Shown one piece after another: positions 15,543 through 22,077 of a stretch of 36,871 nucleotides of DNA; position 1 is the first letter of the stretch, and the number at the start of each line of letters is the position of its first letter. A program made the position numbers and the translations under genes. The notes under the pieces are model-generated. The model did not search any database and was not told the DNA's origin. It saw only the letters and a list, made by a program, of their open reading frames with translations. Location: the NCBI GenBank assembly GCA_001790205.1, contig MGBU01000238.1:1-36871 (forward strand), read 5' to 3'. The DNA comes from Candidatus Rokubacteria bacterium GWA2_73_35. Its GTDB lineage: Bacteria > Methylomirabilota > Methylomirabilia > Rokubacteriales > CSP1-6.

Positions 15543-16525
15543 GACGGCCGTTCCTCGGCGTCGCCGTCTTCACGGTCGTCGTCGTGCTCGCGATCGCGGC
15601 CGTCGGCGAGATGATCACGCGCGTCTCCGGCGAGGGCGGGCGCCGGCCCGCCGTGGCCGTCAGCGCCGGGACCATCACCCCCGAGGCGGGCGAGACGGTC
15701 TTCTGGGGCAAGGGCAAGTGCTCGACCTGCCATGCCGTCGGCACGCGGGGCGGCGCGGTGCGCGGCCCCAACCAGGGCGAGGGGGGGCCGCTGGGCTTGC
15801 CGATCGGCGCGCGCGCCGGGGAGCGGGCCCGCGAGCGGGCGAGGGCGACGGGCAAGCCGTACACGGCGACGGACTACCTCGTGGAGGCGCTGGCGGACCC
15901 GGGCGCCTACGTCGTGCAGGGCTACAAGAACGAGATGCCGAACCCGTTCCAGCCGCCGATCCGCCTCGGCTCCGACGAGGTCCGCGCCGTGATCGCGTAC
16001 CTCCAGTCCCTCGGGGGCACGGTGGATCTCGCCGCCATCAAGCTCCCCGCCGGGCTCGAGGCGAAGTCCCGCGCGGCGGCGGAGTGGAAGCCCTACGTCG
16101 CCGGCGACAGCGAGAAGGGCGAGAAGCTCTTCTTCGACGTCGACTCGAGCGCGGGCTGCGGCAAGTGCCATCGCGTGGGCACGCGCGGCGGCAGCGTCGG
16201 ACCCGAGCTGACCACGGTGGCCGGCACGCGGGATCCCGTGTTCATCGTCGAGTCGATCCTGGAGCCCTCGAAGGTGATCGCCTCGGGCTACGAGACCGTG
16301 CTGATCATCACGAAGAGCGACCAGTACGTCACCGGCATCGTCAAGAGGGAGGACGCGACGACGGTCGAGGTCGCCGACAGCCAGGGGAGGATCCAGCAGG
16401 TCGCCAGGGCCGACATCAAGCAGCGGACGCCCCAGACCGTCTCGATGATGCCGGGGAACTTCAAGGAGATCCTCACGGTCGAGGAGTTCCACGACCTGCT
16501 CGCGTTCGTCCTGGGGCTCCGGTGA
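15539..16525 (+). CDS. Membrane-anchored di-haem cytochrome c with TIGR02603-like domain
   Basis: A 328-aa protein. One N-terminal transmembrane anchor (about residues 5-23) is followed by a first cytochrome c domain with CSTCH (61-65) and a second with CGKCH (207-211). The region from GPELTTVAGTRDPVFIVESI through SMMPGNFKEILTVEEFHDLL matches the putative haem-binding domain TIGR02603 known from planctomycete cytochromes. GTG 15539 overlaps the cydA-like stop as GTGA; the longer ORF from 14141 is a shadow of the cydA-like gene. The next gene overlaps its stop in the same way. The tight coupling argues that this is a structural partner of the CydA-like protein, probably carrying electrons to or from it on the periplasmic face. 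Confidence 0.87.
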   Translation: MRRPFLGVAVFTVVVVLAIAAVGEMITRVSGEGGRRPAVAVSAGTITPEAGETVFWGKGKCSTCHAVGTRGGAVRGPNQGEGGPLGLPIGARAGERARERARATGKPYTATDYLVEALADPGAYVVQGYKNEMPNPFQPPIRLGSDEVRAVIAYLQSLGGTVDLAAIKLPAGLEAKSRAAAEWKPYVAGDSEKGEKLFFDVDSSAGCGKCHRVGTRGGSVGPELTTVAGTRDPVFIVESILEPSKVIASGYETVLIITKSDQYVTGIVKREDATTVEVADSQGRIQQVARADIKQRTPQTVSMMPGNFKEILTVEEFHDLLAFVLGLR

Positions 16526-18855
16526 GTCGGCCGCGCCGCCTGCCCCTCTTCTGGAACGTCGTCATCGCGCTGGCGATCGTCTGGGCGCTCCTCGCGTGGG
16601 GCCTGCCCTGGCTCGGGATGTGGGTGACGGGCGGGCCGCGGCCGCTCCCCGTGCCGGGCGTCGTCCGCCTGATCTACCTGCTGCTCGCCCTCGTCGGCGC
16701 GGCGGTCTACGTGACGATCAGCGACGAGTCGCTCCGCGAGTTCCTCCGGCCACCGGTCGCGGGCTTGCGCGGGCCCGACCCGGCCGCGCCGCACGCGCGC
16801 TGGCGCAGGCTCGCGCGCCTGGTCGTCCTCGTCCTCCTTCCGCTGCTCGCGGGCGCCGCCGTCTACGCCCGCACGGCGCCGACGGCCCAGAGCCCGACCA
16901 TCTTGCGGATCCAGCACCCGACGATCCCGGGGGCGTACGAGAAGCGCTCGAACCCGTTCCGTGGGCGGTCCGACGAGGCCGCGATCCTCGCCGAGGGGCG
17001 GGAGATCTTCCAGATCAACTGCCGCCCCTGTCACGGCGACGCCGCCGACGGCGCCGGGCCGATGGCCTGGGGCTTTCGGCTCAAGCCCGCGAATTTCACC
17101 GACGCCGGCACGATCGCCACCGTCGTCGAGTCGTACGCCTTCTGGCGCGTCACCGTGGGCGGGCCCGGCCTGCCGCCGGAGGCGACGCCGTGGGACTCGG
17201 CGATGCCGACCTGGCGCCACGACCTCACCGACGAGCAGAAGTGGAAGGCCGTGATGGCCGCCTACGACCTGGCCGGCGTCGAGCCGCGCAAGCCGGAGAG
17301 GCTCGGCTGGCTCCATCCGTCCGGCGCCTGGGCGCAGACGACGCCCGCGGGGACGCCCGAGGGCCTCGCGCGCGGCAAGCGGATCTACGCGAAGCGCTGC
17401 CAGGCCTGCCACGGCGAGAAGGGCGACGGGCTCGGCCCCGTGGCGCCCTACCTGAACCCGCGGCCGCGCGACTTCACGCTCGGCGCGTTCAAGTTGAGGA
17501 CCACGGGCTCGGGCGAGCCGCCGACGGACGAGGACCTCTTCCGCGTCGTGACGCGCGGCGTCCCCGGCACCGCGATGTCGGGCTGGACGACGCTCTCGGC
17601 CGACGAGCGCTGGCAGGTGATCGCATACCTCAAGACGTTCAGCACCGCGTTCCAGGAGCCGCGCACCGTGGTGAGCGCGGGGCGCGGGCCCGCGGCTTCG
17701 CCGGAGCTGCTCGCCCGGGGCCGGCAGGTCTACCAGAAGGCCAAGTGCTGGGAGTGCCACGGCGAGAGCGGCCGGGGCGACGGGCCCGCGGCGCCGACCC
17801 TGAAGGACGACGCGAAGAACACCATCCGCGCCGCCAATCTCCAGAAGGGCTGGCTCATGAAGGGCGGCCGCGAGGCCGCGGACATCTTCATGCGCTTCTC
17901 CACCGGGGTCGACGGCACCCCCATGCCCTCGTACGCCGACTCGCTCTCCGAGGACGAGCGCTGGGCCCTCGCCCACTACGTGACGTCGCTCCAGACGACG
18001 GAGGAGCCGGGCGCGGAGGTCGTCCTGCGGGCCACCCGGGTCGCGGGCCCATTGCCCGGCGACCCCGCCGATCCCCGCTGGCGGGCGCAGCCCTTCCTCG
18101 CCGTGCCGCTCGCGGGCCAGGTCCTCGCCAGGCCGCGCTGGCAGAACCACGCCGTCGACGTCGTCAGCATCCGCGCCCTCTACGACGAGCGCGCGATCGC
18201 GTTCCTGCTCGAGTGGGACGACCGCTTCGAGGACGTCGAGCACCGGCCCGGTCCCGAGCCGGCGCTCGCCCCGTGGACCTACCCCAGGATCGACCTCGAC
18301 CCCGAGCGCCGGGAGCGGCTGCGGGACGCGATCCGGCTCCAGTTCCCGGTGGCGATCCCGACGGGGCCCGAGCGCCCGCACTTCTTCCTCGGGAACCCCG
18401 GGCGCCCGGTCGCGCTCTGGCACTGGCGCGCCGACGCGAACGGGCGGGGCGACGCCGCCGTCGTCAAGGAGCGCGCCGAGGGGTGGGAGAAGCCCGTCGT
18501 CGAGCTGCCCGCGGCGAGCCAGGACGTGAGCGCCCGCGGGGCGTGGAAGGACGGCCGCTGGCGCGTCGTCCTGACGCGCCCGCTCGGGCCGAAGGACCCC
18601 GCGAGCGACGTGGCCTTCGAGCCCGGCCGCCTCGTGCCCTTCGCGGTCCACGCCTGGGACGGCTCGAACGGCGAGCGCGGGCTCAGGATGTCGCTCTCGT
18701 CCTGGAGCTTCGTCGTCCTCGACGCGCCCCCGCCGGCGACCGTCTACGTCTACCCGCTGCTGGGCGTCGGCCTCGTCGGCGTCGCGGAGTGGTGGCTCGT
18801 CAGGCGCGTGCGGCGGCGGGCGCCTCAGGCCGACGCGGCCGCGCGCGACGCGTAG
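16522..18855 (+). CDS. Tri-haem cytochrome c fused to EBDH-gamma-like haem b domain
   Basis: A 777-aa protein. Three N-terminal hydrophobic segments (about residues 8-30, 45-65, 95-117) are followed by three cytochrome c domains with CRPCH (167-171), CQACH (293-297) and CWECH (409-413). A C-terminal region of about 240 residues (RVAGPLPGDPADPRWRAQPF onward, with SIRALYDERAIAFLLEWDD and RMSLSSWSFVVL) matches the gamma subunit fold of ethylbenzene dehydrogenase/DMS dehydrogenase. A C-terminal membrane helix ends in RRVRRR. GTG 16522 overlaps the previous stop. The minus-strand gene 25537-27225 has the same fusion with two haems, so the two operons share a subunit type. The tail overlaps the convergent gene by 31 bp. 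Likely a wire between periplasmic enzymes and the membrane protein. Confidence 0.87.
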   Translation: MSRPRRLPLFWNVVIALAIVWALLAWGLPWLGMWVTGGPRPLPVPGVVRLIYLLLALVGAAVYVTISDESLREFLRPPVAGLRGPDPAAPHARWRRLARLVVLVLLPLLAGAAVYARTAPTAQSPTILRIQHPTIPGAYEKRSNPFRGRSDEAAILAEGREIFQINCRPCHGDAADGAGPMAWGFRLKPANFTDAGTIATVVESYAFWRVTVGGPGLPPEATPWDSAMPTWRHDLTDEQKWKAVMAAYDLAGVEPRKPERLGWLHPSGAWAQTTPAGTPEGLARGKRIYAKRCQACHGEKGDGLGPVAPYLNPRPRDFTLGAFKLRTTGSGEPPTDEDLFRVVTRGVPGTAMSGWTTLSADERWQVIAYLKTFSTAFQEPRTVVSAGRGPAASPELLARGRQVYQKAKCWECHGESGRGDGPAAPTLKDDAKNTIRAANLQKGWLMKGGREAADIFMRFSTGVDGTPMPSYADSLSEDERWALAHYVTSLQTTEEPGAEVVLRATRVAGPLPGDPADPRWRAQPFLAVPLAGQVLARPRWQNHAVDVVSIRALYDERAIAFLLEWDDRFEDVEHRPGPEPALAPWTYPRIDLDPERRERLRDAIRLQFPVAIPTGPERPHFFLGNPGRPVALWHWRADANGRGDAAVVKERAEGWEKPVVELPAASQDVSARGAWKDGRWRVVLTRPLGPKDPASDVAFEPGRLVPFAVHAWDGSNGERGLRMSLSSWSFVVLDAPPPATVYVYPLLGVGLVGVAEWWLVRRVRRRAPQADAAARDA

Positions 18856-19715
18856 AGCTCGGCGCAGCGGGCGCACACACCGTCGGCGGGCCGCCAGGCC
18901 GGGAAGTCGCGGACGATCGCCGCGAGCGCGCGGCCCGCGAGCGTCGCGCCGGCGACCACGACGGGTCCCGGCAGGTCGCAGAGCCCGCAGCGGGGCCGCG
19001 GGGCGGCCTCCGGACCACCGACGGCGAACGCCATGAGGTCCGCGTGGCTGCGCTGGTCGGCGTCGAAGAAGCGCGCGAAGGCCGACTCGGCGGCCTCGCC
19101 CAGGTAGGCGTACGCGCGCGCGAACTCGCGAAGGCGCTCGGCGCGCGAGCCGGCGGGGAGGCACCCGCGGCGCGCGAGCCGCCCGTCCACGTAGGCGTTC
19201 CAGAGCACGCGGTAGTTCTCGCGGACGAGGTGCTCGCGCGGGCCGCCGGCGACGTCGGCCGGCACCCCCGGCGCGTAGCCGAAGCGCGGGTCGAGCATGT
19301 CGGCCACGTGCAGCAGCTCGCGGCGGAGGAGGACGCCCAGCCGCGCCGGCGCGGCGACGGTCTCGCAGGTCACCCGGACGAGGAGCGTCGGGGAGGCCCC
19401 CGGGGGGACGAGCAGGTCGGCGCCCTCGTCACCACGCCGGCGCGCCCAGGCGACGAGCCAGCGCGCGCAGCGGGCGACGATCGCCGGCCGCTCCTCGAGG
19501 GCCTCGCGGAACGGCCGGTCGAGTCCCAGGCGCGCGAACCACGCCGCGTGGAGCGTGTCGAAGGCCGTCTCGCGCTCGGCGCCCTCGGCGATCCCGTAGA
19601 GCCGGTCGCGCTCGGCGCGGAAGCGTGCCTCCTCCGCCCGCCCGGCCACGGCGAGGAGCACGGCCCCCTCGACGAGACGCGGCTCCCACTCGGGCTCGAG
19701 GCGCGCCGGCGTCAT
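18825..19715 (-). CDS. Uncharacterised protein with paired C-terminal CxxC motifs, last gene of the Nxr-like operon
   Basis: A 296-aa cytoplasmic protein that I cannot assign to a named family. The N-terminal two thirds are helical and Arg/Ala-rich. In the middle, RRELLHVADMLDPRFGY resembles a zinc-peptidase HExxH helix in which the first His is Arg. The C-terminus has CGLCDL and, about 45 residues later, CARC, together a possible zinc ribbon or rubredoxin-like knuckle. The start is ATG 19715, overlapping the TorD stop as ATGA; the ORF track start at 20039 lies inside torD and is a shadow. Its coupling to torD suggests an assembly or cofactor-insertion factor for the molybdoenzyme. The 3' end overlaps the convergent cytochrome gene. 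Confidence 0.75.
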   Translation of the reverse strand: MTPARLEPEWEPRLVEGAVLLAVAGRAEEARFRAERDRLYGIAEGAERETAFDTLHAAWFARLGLDRPFREALEERPAIVARCARWLVAWARRRGDEGADLLVPPGASPTLLVRVTCETVAAPARLGVLLRRELLHVADMLDPRFGYAPGVPADVAGGPREHLVRENYRVLWNAYVDGRLARRGCLPAGSRAERLREFARAYAYLGEAAESAFARFFDADQRSHADLMAFAVGGPEAAPRPRCGLCDLPGPVVVAGATLAGRALAAIVRDFPAWRPADGVCARCAELYASRAAASA

Positions 19716-20548
19716 GCCTCGAGCGGGGCGCCGGCCGGCCCGCAGGCCATCGGCGTCGCGTCGGGCGCCGTGGAGCGGAGGCTGAGAAAGGACGGGCCGA
19801 CGGCGACGCCCGCGCGCCCGCACTCGGCGGTGACGACCCCGACGAGCAGGCCGCCGAGCACACCGTAGAACCCATCGGGGTCGAGTCGCGCGAGCGCGCC
19901 GCCGAAGGCGGGCGCCCAGCGGCCCAGGTGGTCGCGGAGGAACAGGCGCGTGGCGCGGCGCGCCTCGTCGCCGAGCGGCGCGTCGCCGAGCGCCGAGGCG
20001 CGCGCCTCGCGCCGCGCCAGGACGAGGAGGAACTCGCACTCGCAGGCGATGTGGTCGGGGCGCTCGCGGGCGCCGGGATCGAGCACGAGGCCGAAGGCGC
20101 GGAAGAACGCCCCGAGGTCGCTCATCTCGCGCTGAGGCGCCCAGAGCGAGTCCTCGCCGTACTCGGTCTCGTAGGGCGACGCCGCGCCGCGCGCGGTGTG
20201 GCCGAACAGGCGGCCGTATGCGAGGCCGAGCGCCTCGCCCGACGGCGCCGGCGCGACGGCGAGCGCCCGCACCAGCGGCGCGAGCGCGGTCCCGTCCGCG
20301 GCGTCGAGCGGCGCGGCCGCCTCGGCGAGCGCGCCCGCCCCCTCGGCCCGTGCGAGCCGCGCGACCGTCTCCTCGGTCGGTGGGCAGAAGCCAAGCACCA
20401 GCGCCTCCCAGAGGGCGCTTCGACAGAGCAAGAGATCCACCGCTTCGAGCGCGGGCTTTGCCCGCGCCTTCGACGGGGGGAGGTTCGGAAGGGGGGCGGA
20501 GCCCCCCTCCGAGCTAGATCGAGTTGGCGTGCCTGCTCGATCGGACAT
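19712..20548 (-). CDS. TorD/NarJ-family molybdoenzyme chaperone
   Basis: A dedicated chaperone that holds the apo Mo subunit and guards its Tat signal. Family motifs: YGRLFGH, SPYETEYGED, MSDLGAFFRAFGL, ERPDHIACECEFLLVLARRE and TRLFLRDHLGRWAPAF. The start is uncertain. ATG 20548 has GAGGAG 7 nt upstream but overlaps the beta-subunit gene by 35 bp and makes about 36 N-terminal residues (GGSAPLPNLPP...) from two strong hairpins. GTG 20440 would give a 242-aa protein starting VDLLLCRSALWEAL, closer to the usual family length. The 3' end overlaps the next gene by ATGA. It serves the alpha subunit encoded upstream in the same operon. Confidence 0.87.
   Translation of the reverse strand: MSDRAGTPTRSSSEGGSAPLPNLPPSKARAKPALEAVDLLLCRSALWEALVLGFCPPTEETVARLARAEGAGALAEAAAPLDAADGTALAPLVRALAVAPAPSGEALGLAYGRLFGHTARGAASPYETEYGEDSLWAPQREMSDLGAFFRAFGLVLDPGARERPDHIACECEFLLVLARREARASALGDAPLGDEARRATRLFLRDHLGRWAPAFGGALARLDPDGFYGVLGGLLVGVVTAECGRAGVAVGPSFLSLRSTAPDATPMACGPAGAPLEA
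20449..20467. repeat. Hairpin at the beta-subunit/torD junction (inner)
   Basis: GCGCGGGC and GCCCGCGC form a perfect 8-bp stem around a TTT loop (AAA on the coding strand), just upstream of the alternative GTG start of torD at 20440. Confidence 0.5.
20490..20508. repeat. G-run/C-run hairpin at the beta-subunit/torD junction (outer)
   Basis: AGGGGGGC and GCCCCCCT form an 8-bp stem with the triloop GGA, 6 bp from the beta-subunit stop. It resembles the hairpin at 2151-2177 and may be a copy of the same palindromic family. Confidence 0.55.
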
Positions 20549-21779
20549 GGATCGGCTCCTCGACCTTCGTCCGGAACAGCTCCTCGCCGCGCCGCCCGTA
20601 GGCGATCACCGTGTCGTCGTGGACCGTGACCTTCCTGCCGCGCAGCGTGCCCTCGTACACCTTCGGACCCTCGACGACCTTGTAGCCGAAGATGATCTTG
20701 TTCGACCGCCGGAAGAGCTGGAGCACGGCGGTCAGCTCGCGGTCGGGCTTCTCGTAGCGCTCGAGCGCCGCGTCCACGCCGGGGCCGAACATCTGCCGGA
20801 GGTAGGGGCGCGGCACCCAGCGCGGGGGAATGTAGTAGCCGTTCGGCTCGGTGCCGAACTGCGGGTAGAGCGGCAGGGCCACCTTCGCCACATGCACGAG
20901 GTAGTAGAGCGGGTTCTGCCGGTCCTCGGCCCAGGTGCCGTCCGGGTTCAGCCTGACGAGCCCCTGGAGCCGGATCTGGCCGATGCACGCCGCCATGCAG
21001 CGCGTCTCGAGCGGCACGCCGCCGCTCTCCGGGTCCCTGCCCTCGACGCGCGGGTAGCAGGCGACGCACTTCTCCGACACCCGCGTGTTGCCGCGGTACA
21101 TCGACTTCTTGTACGGGCACGCCTCGACGCACTTCCGGTAGCCGCGGCACTCGGCCTGATCGATGAGGACGATCCCGTCCTCGGGCCGCTTGTAGATCGC
21201 CTTGCGCGGGCAGGCGGCCAGACAGGCCGGATACTGGCAGTGGTTGCAGATGCGCGCGAGATAGAAGAACCAGGTCTTGTGCTCCGGCAGCGACTCGCCG
21301 GTCCTGTGGTACTCGCGGGGCTTGCCGCGCTCGCCGACGGGGTTGTCCTCGTAGATGTTCGGCGAGTTCCACTCGTCGTCGGCCGGCAGGTAGCCGAGCA
21401 CGCGCGCGCTGTCGGGGGTCAGCATGCGTGGGGCCTCGAAGATCGTCTGCCCCTCGAACCGACCCCAGGGGCCCCGAGGGTCGCCGGCGGGCGCGCCGGT
21501 CCAGCGCTGGCCGTCCGGGTTTGCGCGCTCGAGCAGCTCCAGGATCTTCATGTCCCAGAACATCGGGTAGCCGCCGTAGGGCTTCGTCTCGACGTTGGCC
21601 CACCACATGTGCTCCTGGCCCTTCGAGAAGGTCCACGTGGACTTGCAGGCCATCGTGCAGCTCTGGCAGGCGATGCAGCGGTTGATGTTGAACACGAACG
21701 CGAACTGCGCGCGGGGATACGCCGCATCGTACGTGTAGGTCATCTCCCGGCCGAGCTGCCAGTTGTGGACGCGCGCCAT
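20514..21779 (-). CDS. NxrB/NarH-like iron-sulfur beta subunit
   Basis: A 421-aa electron-transfer subunit with four Fe-S cluster motifs: CIACQSCTMACKSTW, CNHCQYPACLAACPRKA, CRGYRKCVEACPYKK (Tyr in place of a Cys, as Trp is in NarH, implying a [3Fe-4S] cluster) and CVACYPR paired with CMAACIGQIR. NWQLGREMTY, NVETKPYGGYP and VALPLYPQFGTEPNGYYIPP are strongly like NxrB/NarH-type subunits of type II DMSO reductases, especially the periplasmic Nxr group. It has no signal peptide, so it would be exported with the Tat-targeted alpha subunit. ATG 21779 is 3 nt after the stop of the 97-aa gene. It relays electrons between the Mo site and the haem-containing gamma-like subunit. Confidence 0.93.
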   Translation of the reverse strand: MARVHNWQLGREMTYTYDAAYPRAQFAFVFNINRCIACQSCTMACKSTWTFSKGQEHMWWANVETKPYGGYPMFWDMKILELLERANPDGQRWTGAPAGDPRGPWGRFEGQTIFEAPRMLTPDSARVLGYLPADDEWNSPNIYEDNPVGERGKPREYHRTGESLPEHKTWFFYLARICNHCQYPACLAACPRKAIYKRPEDGIVLIDQAECRGYRKCVEACPYKKSMYRGNTRVSEKCVACYPRVEGRDPESGGVPLETRCMAACIGQIRLQGLVRLNPDGTWAEDRQNPLYYLVHVAKVALPLYPQFGTEPNGYYIPPRWVPRPYLRQMFGPGVDAALERYEKPDRELTAVLQLFRRSNKIIFGYKVVEGPKVYEGTLRGRKVTVHDDTVIAYGRRGEELFRTKVEEPIHVRSSRHANSI

Positions 21780-21782
21780 ACG

Positions 21783-22076
21783 CTAGTCCCTCCCGGTCAC
21801 TTCGGCGGCCGGCGGCCCCGTGTGGGCGCCGAACACGCCGACGCACTCCCGGACGATCGCGGTGACTTCGGTCTCCCCGAGCAGTCGAAGAGCGCGGTGG
21901 GCGCCGGCGTAGAACGGCGACCGGAACAGGCCGAGGATCCGCGGCGCGTCGAATCCCATGCGCGCGAACTCCTCGGCGAACACCCAGGCCATGTCCCGCG
22001 TCGCCTCCAGCTCCGCCGGAAGCGCCACGCCCACCAGGACGCCGGGATCGGTCGGATCCGGGTCGCCGTACGGCAC
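21783..22076 (-). CDS. 97-aa uncharacterised protein between alpha and beta subunit genes
   Basis: A small protein with no family I recognise. It starts at GTG 22076, 1 nt after the alpha-subunit stop, and ends 3 nt before the beta-subunit ATG, so it is locked into the operon. The sequence is mildly acidic and helical: a D/P-rich start (MPYGDPDPTDPG), then EATRDMAWVFAEEFARMGFD and GLFRSPFYAGAHRALRLLGE. There are no cysteines, no signal peptide and no membrane segment. The codon pattern (G/C at third positions) matches its neighbours, supporting a real gene. It could be a small chaperone or an extra subunit of the complex; neither can be shown from sequence. Confidence 0.75.
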   Translation of the reverse strand: MPYGDPDPTDPGVLVGVALPAELEATRDMAWVFAEEFARMGFDAPRILGLFRSPFYAGAHRALRLLGETEVTAIVRECVGVFGAHTGPPAAEVTGRD

Positions 22077-22077
22077 G

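Noticed and set aside
16288-19164. A 958-aa minus-strand ORF
   Set aside because: Antisense to the tri-haem cytochrome gene, with no start context or domain.
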